Source: a virus. Taken from it: a stretch of DNA of 61,488 nt. The stretch is taken from positions 1 through 61,488 of the IMG/VR virus record IMGVR_UViG_3300024299_000013, one strand, 5' to 3'. The first letter of the stretch is position 1, and every line of letters starts with the position of its first letter. Of the stretch, positions 1 through 9,910 are shown piece by piece. Both the position numbers and the translations under genes were made by a program. The notes below the pieces were generated by a model. The model worked only from the letters and a program-made list of their open reading frames with translations. It was not told where the DNA came from and made no database searches.

Positions 1-1733
1 ATGTTTCTGATTTAGAATTTGGTAATATTAAAAAGAACATTAAGGACTTTTTAAGAGACCAAGACACATTTACCGACTACGATTTCGAGGGTTCTGGTAT
101 GTCTGTAATGCTTGATGTAATGGCATATACTACACACTATATCGGATTCCATGCTAATATGGCAATCAACGAGTCGTTTTTAGATACGGCAACACTTAGA
201 AACTCGGTAGTATCTCACGCAAAGACTTTAGGATATATTCCAAAATCTGTCTCTTCTGCAGAGGCGATTGTTAAATTAACATTCAATACAACAGGACAAG
301 ATCCGACATTTATATCGGTTGATAAAAATACTACATTTACTTCAAATGTAAACGGTGTCTCTCAGCAGTTTGTTACATTAGAAACTGTTAATATCTTTCC
401 AGACGAAGGTGGTGAATTTTCAGGGGAAGTAAAGGTTCACCAAGGAACAATCAAGACGTTGTCGTGGACATACGATTCTGCTAAACTAGTCCAACAGTTT
501 TTGGTAATAGACCCTAAATGCGATAGAGAAACTATAAGTCTAACGGTTAATGCAATCCCTTGGGAACACAATCAAAACTTATCAGAATTGCTTCCTGGGT
601 CGTTGGCATACTTCATGCAAGAAGGGTTGGATTCTGTGACAGAATTATACTTCGGTAATGATATTTTTGGGAAAACCCCTAGAGATACTCATGAAATTGT
701 AGTCGAATATTTATCTACTAACGGAGAGCAAGGAAATTATATATCAACAGTTCAAGATCAAGTATTTTCTCTAGATGTTGCCATCGGTGGAATTTATGAT
801 TCAAATAGAGTTATTATTGAAACTGTAAATGTTTCAAACCTTGGGTCTATGGCAGAAACTACAGATTCTATCAGAAACACTTCACCTAAGTCTTATGAAA
901 GACAAAACCGTGCTGTAACTGCCGAAGACTACAAATCTATCCTTTTAGAAAAGTATCCTAACATCGATTCCATCTCAGTATGGGGTGGTGAAGACAACGA
1001 TCCTCCGCAATACGGTGCTGTGTTTATTTCAATTAAACCAAAGCACGGACTGGAGTTGTCTCCGTTGACAAAACAAAGTTTAACGAAGGATATATTATCT
1101 AAATATAATATGCTGGCAATTAACCCTATTATTGTTACTCCAGAATACACATATATTGATATTGATACTACAGTTAAATACAATCAATTAAAAACTACAT
1201 TATCTTCTGGTGAATTACAAGCACAAATTATGGAAGAAGTTAAGTCGTTTTTTGATAATGAAATTGGACAATTTAAAGTTAATTTAAGGTTCTCTAAGTT
1301 ATCACAAACGATAGATGAATCTAATGTATCTATTAGTAATAATACAACTGCGTTGAAAATATACAAAAAGTTCTATACTCAGGCATCTAACACTGTTGGT
1401 AACTACATATTCAAATTTAACAATAAATTAAACCCTGGATCTGCAGTATCTTCTGTTTTTGGTTCTACCGCAGATGGATCTCAAATGGCACTACTTGACG
1501 ACGGTCAAGGTAATATACTGCTTTATGATATTATTTCAGAAGGGTTTATCAGCACAACTCAAGGAACAATCGACTACGAAAACGGAGTCATTGAGTTGTC
1601 AGGATTCAACCCAGTTTTAGATATTAATACTGTTATCAGTTTATATGCTACTCCAAAAACTAATGACATTTCAACAGTAAGGAATAATTTACTCATACTA
1701 AATAGTACAAACGTTACATTAGAAACAATTTAA
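1..1733 (+). CDS. 6: Baseplate wedge protein gp6 (5' end outside window)
   Basis: Structural subunit of the baseplate wedge; in T4, gp6 dimers form the inner ring that joins neighbouring wedges. The frame is open to the left edge (codons from base 3), and the residues before the first ATG at 99 (SDLEFGNIKKNIKDFL) have the usual gp6 N-terminal character, so the gene starts upstream and 99 is an internal Met. The stretch THYIGFHANMAINESFLDTA followed by LRNSVVSHAKTLGYIP is the typical gp6 signature. About 577 residues are present against 660 in T4 gp6. It lies 15 bp upstream of the gp7-position giant gene, as expected from the T4 order 6-7-8. Family assignment is confident; only the start is missing. 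Confidence 0.9.
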   Translation, partial: VSDLEFGNIKKNIKDFLRDQDTFTDYDFEGSGMSVMLDVMAYTTHYIGFHANMAINESFLDTATLRNSVVSHAKTLGYIPKSVSSAEAIVKLTFNTTGQDPTFISVDKNTTFTSNVNGVSQQFVTLETVNIFPDEGGEFSGEVKVHQGTIKTLSWTYDSAKLVQQFLVIDPKCDRETISLTVNAIPWEHNQNLSELLPGSLAYFMQEGLDSVTELYFGNDIFGKTPRDTHEIVVEYLSTNGEQGNYISTVQDQVFSLDVAIGGIYDSNRVIIETVNVSNLGSMAETTDSIRNTSPKSYERQNRAVTAEDYKSILLEKYPNIDSISVWGGEDNDPPQYGAVFISIKPKHGLELSPLTKQSLTKDILSKYNMLAINPIIVTPEYTYIDIDTTVKYNQLKTTLSSGELQAQIMEEVKSFFDNEIGQFKVNLRFSKLSQTIDESNVSISNNTTALKIYKKFYTQASNTVGNYIFKFNNKLNPGSAVSSVFGSTADGSQMALLDDGQGNILLYDIISEGFISTTQGTIDYENGVIELSGFNPVLDINTVISLYATPKTNDISTVRNNLLILNSTNVTLETI

Positions 1734-1748
1734 TAAGGCATTACCACT

Positions 1749-4700
1749 ATGAGTAATAAACAATTCACTGAAAATCCTGCGAAGTTTCTTTCTATATTTG
1801 TGGAAAGAATGGTTCCGGACTATGTTCGCGAAGACCATCCTAAATTCATCGAGTTCATGCGAGCATATTTCGAATATCTCGAAAGGGAGACTGGGGTTAA
1901 TGGTGAATTGGGCGAATACAATCAAATCACAGACCTTATTGAGAATGTAGACATTGACCATGCATTGGATCAATTTATCCCGGAGTTTGAAAAGCAATAC
2001 CTCCCTTCTATTCCTCATGAGTCGATTGACCCAACAGTCAAAACAACAGATAAAGCATTTCTTGCCAAAAACATTCAAGATACATATCGAGAAAAAGGTA
2101 CAGTAAAAGCAATCGACTTCTTGTTTAGAAGAGACTTCAATACTGAAGCAAATATTATATACCCTAAACAGTACATGATGCAAGCATCTGGTTCTGTGTG
2201 GTATGAACCAAAATGGATTCTTGTGTCCGGCGACGCAGATAACATTTATCAATTATACGATAAGAAAATTGTGGGTCAAACATCAGGTGCAACTGCATTT
2301 GTCGATATCGACGTTTCGTTGAAGATGGCAGAATACGAAAAACTTTTGATTACGGAAGTTGAAGGTTCTTTTTTACAAGGCGAAGAAGTTTGGGAAGATG
2401 TTGGATCTAGTGGACGCGATCCAATTAAAGTTTCAGTAACGTCAGACGGCATTGTCGCTCCAGGTACTTGTTATTTAAACGGTGTTGCTTGGGCAAGTGA
2501 AACTCAAGGAAACGCACCAGAAACTAGAAACGATTGTGAAGCACACATATCTCAAGAAGGGGTAAATACTTCAGTTTGGTTACCTAATGGTTATTGGTTA
2601 GATTCTGGAGGTTTCCTTTCATCTGATAGAAAACTACAAGATAATAATTATTATCAAGACTTCTCGTATGTTGTACGTTCTGAAGTTCCCGTTCAATCTT
2701 ACCGTGAAGTATTAAAGAAATTAGTTCACCCTGTTGGACTTAAATTGTTTGCTGAATATATGTTCCAGTCAACGGTTGAGATGGACATTTCACTACCAGA
2801 AAACTTCTCAAAATACCTAATATCAATATTCACATATTTAGATGTTGGAATGGATATTTGGGATGCAGAAAGTCAGCAACACGGTACTCTCGGTCATGCA
2901 CATACTGGGTTTGGAGTATTCCTTGAAGAAGGGTTTAACAATAGAGTTGTTGAAATTCTTAAGAACCTTGACGTTAAAACAGGATTAGTACCTACAGAAT
3001 TGTGGGCATTCACTAACGACGTTGTTCATCAAGCACATCCAGAAGATCACTTCCAAATTTCAATAGCCAATCCTGACCCTCAATTCTTGGGTAATAGAGT
3101 ACAAGAAAAGTTATACACCATCAGTACAATGAATGATGACATTCGTAACTTTATGGATGCATTTCCAGAAACGTTGGTTCTTGAATTTGAACGTCAACTA
3201 CGTGTATTAGATTTCACGTCGTTACCTGGTGCGGCTGCAGTATTAGAAATTTTCGACAATATCAATAATGCCACAGACGGCGGAATGATTGGTTGTGAAG
3301 TTTGGGAATTACTTGTATCACAAGGTATGGAATCAATCCTTAAATGGATTGAATCTTTTGTTGCTGTTGCAGATTATGCTCCAGACACATCATATAAAAC
3401 GTGGGAATTGAATAGAGAAAATTCAAGTGTACAACACGTTTATGGGCTTGCTTGTGATATTATTGACTCAGTTCCTATTAGTTCATTCGCTATTGATTCT
3501 GGTGAAAGATTTCATGCTCATGGTGGAATAGGTGGATTTGCACCGTTGGTCGAAACTACAGTAACTAAAGGATTTGAATTACCTGTTATGAATGTGAACA
3601 TCTCTGCATTTCATACGCACTATTTTGACGGAACAGAAATTAAAAATTTAATTGTTCATGGCAAAGAAGTTACTGCTAGAGGAATTAATTATTCCGAAGC
3701 ACGAGCATTAATGAACGAGGATTATTTCGAAATTCCTCACATGCATGGTGCTAACCTTGTTTGTGGTGGTATTATGACTCCTCCGTTATGGGGTGACTGG
3801 GTCGATTCAGTTCAAGATCCTCGTTATAACGGTGTTGGAGAATGTTTCAATTCTATTTACGAAAATGAGACAGATTGTGTAGGTTTCTACGGAGACCCTA
3901 TGTTCTGGATGAGTCCAATGTGTTCTGATATGTCTTCTCCAGATGAAGCAACTTGTCACACAAACGAACAATCGTGGGGTTATTTCACACTTGCTGAATT
4001 ACCACCACTTAAAGGTCACGTATCTTACTTCGTTAAAGGAGAATTAGTAGACAGACAACGTGGTCGATATGCGGATCCTTTAACAAGAAAACAAGCAAGA
4101 CAATTGATTGACGGTGATATTGCTTCTGTAACACTTTACGATAACGTTGGTGCTTTAGATAACGACGGAAATCCAACATACGATGAATTTGAAATTACTA
4201 TTGGTGGAACAATTACAAACATTCGTGGAGAAATTACTAGTGGTCACTATCACGAATATACAGTAACTTACGACGAGGATTGGAAAACTAAACAAGATTG
4301 GCGTGGTGCTGATATGACTCATGGTTTTGTTTACACACCAGTAACTACTTGGTTGTGTTTCAACTACCAACCTTCGTTACCTGTAGATGAAACTATTATG
4401 GGTGGAATGGATTTCACTGGCGCTCAATGGCCACAAAATGTATTCATGGATGTTCCAGATTCATACGTTGGTGGATTCTTAAACAATCCTGATATCACAT
4501 TACAACACAATCAAGTATGGGCAGAAGACTTGAATCCTAATGTTGATGTGGTTGAAATTTATTCATCAAATCATATTGCGGAAGTTCCAGGTGTTGGAGC
4601 TACTGGCGATTTAATTGGTGTAGAAAATATCGGTGTTGATACTGACATTGCTACGATTGAAGCATATCCTGCCGATGACGCAGGTTCTGCTGATGCATTT

Positions 4701-7700
4701 ATTGCTATTGTTGACCAATCGGGTATTATTAAGTTGATTAACGAAACTGATAATTCACAAAGTACATTTATGGACTTGACTTCATTACAACATGTTATTG
4801 GATTAGGTCCGTTTGGGAATTACGACGAACGTGGTGTACTAGGTTTAGCATTCCATCCAGATTATGTCAATAATGGTAAATTCTACGTTTACTATATGAC
4901 AGAGCAAGGTGGAGGCACAGGTGCTTGGGGATTCCCATTATCTACGACGGTTATATCTGAATTTTCAACTCATATTAACGGAAGTGCTATTGTCTCGGCC
5001 GCAGGACATAACGTTGGTCAATTATCAACAGAAAGAGTATTGCTGACTATTCCACAACCAGACTTTAACCACAATGGTGGTGAGTTGTCATTTGGACCTG
5101 ATGGGTTCTTATATATCGGTTTAGGTGATGGTGGTTCTGCTGGTGACGTATCGTGGGCAAGTGGTCATGGAGGTCATGGTGCTTACGGTAATGCTCAGAA
5201 CCCTACAAACTTATTAGGTAACATTCTAAGAATTGATGTAACGGAAGATACTGTTAATAGTATGCCGTACACAATTCCTGCGGATAACCCATTCATTAAT
5301 TCAATTTATAAAGAAGGTCAACCAGAGGCAACACCGTTCAGACCAGAAATATTTGCTTATGGATTTAGAAATCCGTGGAGATTCTCTTTCGCACAAGACG
5401 GAAAGTTATGGTGTGCTGATGTTGGACAAGATAAATTCGAAGAAATTAATATCGTAGAAAAGGGTGGTAACTACGGTTGGAGAGTATTAGAAGCATATCA
5501 CGAATATGAAGAAGACCAAGCAATCATTGACCAAATTGCTATTGATTTAGGGTTTGAAACTACTCTTGCATATTTAAATTCATTGAAAGCCCCTATTCAC
5601 GAATATTCTCATGGAACTGGCATTTCAATTTTAGGTGGGTTTGTTTATAAAGGTTCAATTACCGCATTGCAAGGTAAATATATATTTGGCGATTGGTCAA
5701 CTTCTTGGACAGGTACAGACGGACATTTATACACATTGACTGAAAACTTTGATGGTAATTCAGCAAGTTTTAACGTATTAGCAAATGCTGTTAATGGAGC
5801 ATCACACGGACATACATTTTCATTGACAGGTTCTCAAGTACAATACTTAAAGGATAATCCTGGGTCAACAACTACTGCATTACAAACAGACACAGTTCAT
5901 GCTGAATTTTATACTCATTTATTCACGGTATTGTGGAGTTCATCTAATCAAGAATTTTTCATTGTTGGTCAAACTAACACTGAAGGACACGATGTATTAG
6001 AATTTATTGAATATGGTTCTGATTTATCATATGATAGAACCCCATTGTCGATTTGGGATCCTGTTACTGAAACAGTAGACTTGACTACTATGGGAGAATC
6101 AATTCTTACTATGGGAGAAACTAATTCTGGAGAAATTGTATTTTCTACTAGAGTTGGCATTGACACGTTCCGAGGGTCGGGTGCCAACAATACTAATTTG
6201 TATAAAATTACAAGTTCGTATAATACTGCAGATATACCTACCGCAAACACACAAATTCCAGCAATGGAAGTTGCACACGTACATGGATATGAAGTCACAT
6301 GGGATAAAGAAACTCAATCATTCAATTCTATAGAAGTATCAGATATTCAAATGGATAACTACGATGCGTTCTGGCCTGAGTGGACTTGGAACGATCCTGC
6401 ATCTCATATTCATCCAGTAGATACAGTTTGGTCTCATAAACTAGATCAACAAATACCTCTAGGTTCTTCTGCTGGATGGCATTTAAACCCAGAAACAAAC
6501 ACTTGGGAACCTTATGATATTGGAGCAGATACTGCTTGGGCACCTCCAGTTGTAGAAGAAGGTGGTTATGTATATATTTCAAACGCTCCTTCGATTTCAG
6601 TACAATCGTCAAATGAGTACGCTAAATCTGCACACGTTCATTATTTTAATGACGTTTATCTTGATACGTTTGGTGCTAATTATGGACGAAAGTCTTCTAC
6701 ACTTTCTAGGTTTGATGCTGAAGTGTTGGCAAATGATGCTGATCCATTAGCATTTCACACATTATACAGTTCAATTTCTGTCGAAAGTGATAAAAGACAT
6801 TATCACGAATACGAAATTTCATATTCAGTCGCTTCAAAACAATTTATTGCTATTGAAGTTGCTGAGTGGCACGAACCTACTTTAGGAACAGGCGAGTTCT
6901 TTAAATTAGACATGCAAACACACGAACATCCAATGACTGTAGACGGAATCATGACTGCAATCGGTTGGTCGGGATTGCCAGTATTTGATGCTCCGACAAT
7001 AAATATTTCAGGAGCACACAACTGGAACAATCTTACTGGTTCTCAGCCAGATCATTATCATTATTTTAATGGCGATGCATTAGACACAGCAGGTCCGAAT
7101 ACAGATAGAACTGCAATCGCTTTGAACAATGAAGAAACAACTAATTTGATGAACGGAACGTTTGACGAAGTTATTTTATATTCTTCTGTTTCTTCAGACC
7201 ATTATCATGGATATCGTGTTACGTACGATGGTCCGTCTAATACAATTAATGCTGAGGAAATTTCAGAATGGATAACGTCTGATGGAGAACAATACTTTTT
7301 ATATAACCCATCTAGACATAAACATGGAACAACTGTTAATGGACTTGGTTCAAGCACGGGTTACAATCAAACTATCACTTCTAATGATTTGCCTGATTTT
7401 GAGTCTCCATCTTATCCGTATCCCGGAGGTTCGCATCCACATTTTCACAACAACACTATTGTAGGACCTTTTCCTGACGGTCATGTAGATTATGCTCATG
7501 GGTTAAATGTAACAGAAGCACAACAACTGATTGACGGTGTGACCGATTCTGTAATTATTTACGATTCTATTGAGGGTGCTCATTTTCACGAATATGTAAT
7601 TAAGTGGGACGACCCTCAAGATAAGTTTTATGTTGAATCGTCAATAACTTGGATTCGTGGTGGTATTGAAGATGCATATCAAGATTCTGGAAAGTATTAT

Positions 7701-8810
7701 GTTTCGGTAGTATTGAATGAATCTGAAGGTCTTCATTGGCACAATTTAACAGTTGAATGGAATCCAGATGACGCTGCAACTCCGCAACAAACTGGAGGAG
7801 CAATTTATATTACTCGTACAGTTAATACCGATGAAGTTTTAGTTGGTTCTCCTCAGGTTGACGTAACAGAGCAAAGTACAGAATTAAACCCTGTAACAAC
7901 AAATTACACAGACACACCAAATGCTGGAGATACAACAGTAATTGTTACATATTCGGATCAAGTGAATACTACTGTCACAACAACAACTCCAACAACAACG
8001 ACAACGACGGTAACTACGTATTTGTCAAACGGAACAGACAGTGATATTGTATTGGCACCTGTCGTTACAAACGAAGTGACTCAAAATTCAACTTCTGATA
8101 TTGTTGAAGATTTAACTGAAAGAAAAACTTTTGTTAATGATGTATTACAAGCAAACAATCCTCCAGTTATTTGGATTGACCCAACGTTTATTGACGGAGA
8201 GGGGTCTCACGATCACTTACTATACTCAGGGTGTACACTTGATACCGACGGTGTCTTTGTTGGACGTATGTGTGAACCAATAAGTTTATCGCAAGCAAAT
8301 ATGTTGATTAATGCTCAAGACTCATCGTATGGTTTGGTTTTTTACGATTCACCAAACGGCAACATGGCACATTATCATAGTTATGCGTTGAAATTCAATC
8401 CAAATATTGGAGACGATGGTGCGTTTACTATTAGTGCTATTAGTCAATTTGATAGATTAGGTGGATCCGGAACAACAGTTCATAAATTTAAATTATCTGG
8501 TGGATTTCATACACACGATTATGTTATGACTCCAGAAGAATATGTTTTGCTTGTTACTGGTTCTAATATCACTATGCAACAACAAGATGCTATTCATGCT
8601 GAATTATATACGCACGATGTTACGGTATCTTATTCTGGTGGGGTTTATGGACTTGTTGGTCAGACAAGTGATTTTGATAATCATAACACAATAACGTATC
8701 AAGGTTCTGTTGCGTCGGGCGGTGAGTGGATTGAGACAGCAGTCCAACCCGGCGACCATATCCATACAACAATTATTGATGATTCAAACGTATGGCCAGT
8801 GCCAGTATAA
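1749..8810 (+). CDS. Giant baseplate/tail protein in gp7 position with GSDH propeller and HxH repeats (2353 aa)
   Basis: Virion structural protein between gp6 and gp8, the place of T4 gp7 (1032 aa); homology to gp7 is not established. Residues 1-350 form a module seen in marine T4-like phages (KFIEFMRAYFEYLE near the start; VLKKLVHPVGLKLFAEYMF near 325). Residues about 965-1488 are a glucose/sorbosone-dehydrogenase-type six-bladed propeller, interrupted at about 1352-1421 by a histidine-pair repeat. HxH-rich repeats also occupy about 377-390, 588-760, 1507-2011 and 2152-2350. A Thr-rich linker sits near 2073-2093. Cys-rich inserts lie near 238-280 and 696-750. No signal peptide is seen. Three TATAAATA boxes follow its end and would serve gp8. 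The structural role is inferred from the N-terminal module and position; the propeller is very clear. Confidence 0.75.
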   Translation: MSNKQFTENPAKFLSIFVERMVPDYVREDHPKFIEFMRAYFEYLERETGVNGELGEYNQITDLIENVDIDHALDQFIPEFEKQYLPSIPHESIDPTVKTTDKAFLAKNIQDTYREKGTVKAIDFLFRRDFNTEANIIYPKQYMMQASGSVWYEPKWILVSGDADNIYQLYDKKIVGQTSGATAFVDIDVSLKMAEYEKLLITEVEGSFLQGEEVWEDVGSSGRDPIKVSVTSDGIVAPGTCYLNGVAWASETQGNAPETRNDCEAHISQEGVNTSVWLPNGYWLDSGGFLSSDRKLQDNNYYQDFSYVVRSEVPVQSYREVLKKLVHPVGLKLFAEYMFQSTVEMDISLPENFSKYLISIFTYLDVGMDIWDAESQQHGTLGHAHTGFGVFLEEGFNNRVVEILKNLDVKTGLVPTELWAFTNDVVHQAHPEDHFQISIANPDPQFLGNRVQEKLYTISTMNDDIRNFMDAFPETLVLEFERQLRVLDFTSLPGAAAVLEIFDNINNATDGGMIGCEVWELLVSQGMESILKWIESFVAVADYAPDTSYKTWELNRENSSVQHVYGLACDIIDSVPISSFAIDSGERFHAHGGIGGFAPLVETTVTKGFELPVMNVNISAFHTHYFDGTEIKNLIVHGKEVTARGINYSEARALMNEDYFEIPHMHGANLVCGGIMTPPLWGDWVDSVQDPRYNGVGECFNSIYENETDCVGFYGDPMFWMSPMCSDMSSPDEATCHTNEQSWGYFTLAELPPLKGHVSYFVKGELVDRQRGRYADPLTRKQARQLIDGDIASVTLYDNVGALDNDGNPTYDEFEITIGGTITNIRGEITSGHYHEYTVTYDEDWKTKQDWRGADMTHGFVYTPVTTWLCFNYQPSLPVDETIMGGMDFTGAQWPQNVFMDVPDSYVGGFLNNPDITLQHNQVWAEDLNPNVDVVEIYSSNHIAEVPGVGATGDLIGVENIGVDTDIATIEAYPADDAGSADAFIAIVDQSGIIKLINETDNSQSTFMDLTSLQHVIGLGPFGNYDERGVLGLAFHPDYVNNGKFYVYYMTEQGGGTGAWGFPLSTTVISEFSTHINGSAIVSAAGHNVGQLSTERVLLTIPQPDFNHNGGELSFGPDGFLYIGLGDGGSAGDVSWASGHGGHGAYGNAQNPTNLLGNILRIDVTEDTVNSMPYTIPADNPFINSIYKEGQPEATPFRPEIFAYGFRNPWRFSFAQDGKLWCADVGQDKFEEINIVEKGGNYGWRVLEAYHEYEEDQAIIDQIAIDLGFETTLAYLNSLKAPIHEYSHGTGISILGGFVYKGSITALQGKYIFGDWSTSWTGTDGHLYTLTENFDGNSASFNVLANAVNGASHGHTFSLTGSQVQYLKDNPGSTTTALQTDTVHAEFYTHLFTVLWSSSNQEFFIVGQTNTEGHDVLEFIEYGSDLSYDRTPLSIWDPVTETVDLTTMGESILTMGETNSGEIVFSTRVGIDTFRGSGANNTNLYKITSSYNTADIPTANTQIPAMEVAHVHGYEVTWDKETQSFNSIEVSDIQMDNYDAFWPEWTWNDPASHIHPVDTVWSHKLDQQIPLGSSAGWHLNPETNTWEPYDIGADTAWAPPVVEEGGYVYISNAPSISVQSSNEYAKSAHVHYFNDVYLDTFGANYGRKSSTLSRFDAEVLANDADPLAFHTLYSSISVESDKRHYHEYEISYSVASKQFIAIEVAEWHEPTLGTGEFFKLDMQTHEHPMTVDGIMTAIGWSGLPVFDAPTINISGAHNWNNLTGSQPDHYHYFNGDALDTAGPNTDRTAIALNNEETTNLMNGTFDEVILYSSVSSDHYHGYRVTYDGPSNTINAEEISEWITSDGEQYFLYNPSRHKHGTTVNGLGSSTGYNQTITSNDLPDFESPSYPYPGGSHPHFHNNTIVGPFPDGHVDYAHGLNVTEAQQLIDGVTDSVIIYDSIEGAHFHEYVIKWDDPQDKFYVESSITWIRGGIEDAYQDSGKYYVSVVLNESEGLHWHNLTVEWNPDDAATPQQTGGAIYITRTVNTDEVLVGSPQVDVTEQSTELNPVTTNYTDTPNAGDTTVIVTYSDQVNTTVTTTTPTTTTTTVTTYLSNGTDSDIVLAPVVTNEVTQNSTSDIVEDLTERKTFVNDVLQANNPPVIWIDPTFIDGEGSHDHLLYSGCTLDTDGVFVGRMCEPISLSQANMLINAQDSSYGLVFYDSPNGNMAHYHSYALKFNPNIGDDGAFTISAISQFDRLGGSGTTVHKFKLSGGFHTHDYVMTPEEYVLLVTGSNITMQQQDAIHAELYTHDVTVSYSGGVYGLVGQTSDFDNHNTITYQGSVASGGEWIETAVQPGDHIHTTIIDDSNVWPVPV
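4640..6210 (+). other. GSDH (PQQ-type glucose/sorbosone dehydrogenase) beta-propeller domain inside the 2353-aa protein
   Basis: Domain-level feature, residues about 965-1488. Visible family blocks in order: DERGVLGLAFHPDY (Glu at 1027), FNHNGGELSFGPDGFLYIGL followed by GDGG, GNAQN then LLGNILRIDV, GFRNPWRFSF (Arg1207, Asn1208), DVGQDKFEEIN, GGNYGW, ILGGFVYKG, GKYIFGDW, and a last-blade block near 1446-1488. His1108 and Asp1127 are 19 residues apart, as are catalytic His144 and Asp163 of soluble glucose dehydrogenase. The Arg-Asn pair that contacts PQQ is kept. Catalysis is not shown: the family includes non-enzymatic members such as HHIP-like proteins. Confidence 0.88.
5803..6015 (+). repeat. 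Histidine-pair (HxH) repeat inserted in the last propeller blade
   Basis: Residues about 1352-1421. Order: SHGHTFSLTG, a short helix-like stretch, a His and TH within HAEFYTHLFTVLW, then a final GH. It separates the blade-5/6 block ending in LYTLTENFDG from the final propeller block beginning at TMGESILTMG. The closest relatives in the window are the copies at 8503-8740 and 21290-21480. Confidence 0.7.
6265..7770 (+). repeat. Tandem HxH repeats (about four copies) in the 2353-aa protein
   Basis: Protein-level repeats of about 100-130 residues. Copies begin near 6268 (second half only: HVHGYEVTW), 6628 (AHVHYF ... HYHEYEISYS ... THEHP), 7042 (DHYHYF ... HYHGYRVTYD ... RHKHG) and 7432 (SHPHFH ... 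HFHEYVIKWD ... LHWH). Each full copy holds an HxH near the start, a helix with an (E/Q)AxxL core, an HxHxY-beta-strand ending in YD or WD, and a closing HxH. The DNA of the copies has diverged, so these are old duplications. Confidence 0.75.
8200..8795 (+). repeat. C-terminal HxH repeats of the 2353-aa protein
   Basis: Two further units, beginning at SHDHLLYSG and at FHTHDYVMTPEEY. The second has the same HAELYTHDVTVSY strand as the unit inside the propeller (HAEFYTHLFTVLW), and both carry a following GQT motif, which argues for direct duplication. The protein ends with GDHIHTTII. Confidence 0.7.
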
Positions 8811-8865
8811 ATAGAGTATATAAAGGGATTTTATACAAAAATAGTATAAATATTAATTATAAATA
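8806..8865 (+). promoter_or_regulatory. Cluster of three T4-type late promoter boxes before gene 8
   Basis: Exact TATAAATA at 8806-8813 (overlapping the upstream stop), 8845-8852 and 8858-8865. In T4 this octamer is the only required late promoter element and is read by gp55 with the clamp gp45; both are encoded in this window. The last box is 32 bp before the gp8 start. Confidence 0.75.
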
Positions 8866-8896
8866 GTTCGTAAGTAATTTTTCAAAGGAGAAAAAA

Positions 8897-9910
8897 ATGG
8901 GTGCAATCGTAACCAGTAAATTTAGAACTCAAAACTTGATGGTATTCATTGACCAGTTCAAAACGACAGGTAATGCATTAACAGACAACTTCTTGTATTT
9001 GGGATTTGGTAGAAGCGAACCGTGGGCTAATGATGCTCAAGGTTTTGATGAAGGTAATGGTAGTTTTACTCTTCCAGATCCTTTAGACGAAGACGAAAGT
9101 CAATATTGGATAGATATTGTCGGAGCTAAACGTATCCAGAATGACGATATTTCTCCTGTACTTCCTCGTACAGATTGGGATAAGGGTGACCCGTATGCCT
9201 TTGATGGTGATGCCGATAACGGTATTGCTGGAATTTCAGAGCCTGGTCGTTCTTTCGTATCAAAAACTGGATTACATTCAGTAGTAATGAATTCTGAATA
9301 TAGAGTTTACATGTGTGTTGGTGAACCAGCAACTGGAAAATGTTACACAGGTGGTTTATATGACAACGGTCAATCTACATCACGTAATGCATGTGAATCG
9401 ACTTCTGGTGGTCTTTGGTTACCGACTGGTGCTTCTGAAGAGCCACAAGGTTTCACTGGAGATGCTTCTGGTGCAACATCGCAAAATATTACTACTGCTG
9501 ATAATTATGTGTGGAAGTTCTTATACAAATTAGAATTAAACGACATTATTAACTCAACTACTAATGATTGGATGCCAGTTATTTATGGTGATGCTGTTGG
9601 AGCATCTACTGAGCAATATACTCATGGTGATCCAGATGCGATTTTCTCTGCAAAATGCCATCACGGATTGATTCACGTTCGCCTTGAAACTAGTGATGGT
9701 TTCCCAGATAACGACGACTTCCGTCAAATTGGTTTATTGCGTAACCCTGAGTTGACTGCTGACGGTTCTGCAGCTCAATCTGCAGTATATCCAGACGCAG
9801 CTAATTCATTAGCAGATGATACTGGACAATTGATTTATCTTGAAAATCGTCGTGCTATTACACGTGCTCCGGATCAAATTGAAGACCTAAAATTGGTTGT
9901 TGAATTCTAA
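8897..9910 (+). CDS. 8: Baseplate wedge protein gp8
   Basis: Baseplate wedge subunit; T4 gp8 is 334 aa and this is 337 aa. The N-terminus AIVTSKFRTQNLMVF, then LGFGRSEPWAND, the block YVWKFLYKLELNDIIN, and the C-terminal RQIGLLRNPEL with TGQLIYLENRRAI are the conserved gp8 blocks in order. A Cys-Gly-Trp motif at about residues 149-175 (GKCYTGG ... ACESTSGGLW) is the same kind found in other structural proteins of this window and, from memory, in T4 gp8 itself. The start follows an AAAGGAG ribosome site. Late promoter boxes precede it and two hairpins follow it. Confidence 0.95.
   Translation: MGAIVTSKFRTQNLMVFIDQFKTTGNALTDNFLYLGFGRSEPWANDAQGFDEGNGSFTLPDPLDEDESQYWIDIVGAKRIQNDDISPVLPRTDWDKGDPYAFDGDADNGIAGISEPGRSFVSKTGLHSVVMNSEYRVYMCVGEPATGKCYTGGLYDNGQSTSRNACESTSGGLWLPTGASEEPQGFTGDASGATSQNITTADNYVWKFLYKLELNDIINSTTNDWMPVIYGDAVGASTEQYTHGDPDAIFSAKCHHGLIHVRLETSDGFPDNDDFRQIGLLRNPELTADGSAAQSAVYPDAANSLADDTGQLIYLENRRAITRAPDQIEDLKLVVEF

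Noticed and set aside
1719-2252. - strand open frame (177 aa) over the gp6/gp7-position junction
   Set aside because: Antisense to the conserved N-terminal module of the giant protein; no motif and no promoter.
7960-8030. ACA/ACG-rich run as a possible CRISPR or DNA repeat array
   Set aside because: It is codon-level low complexity for a Thr-rich linker within one frame; no spacer structure.
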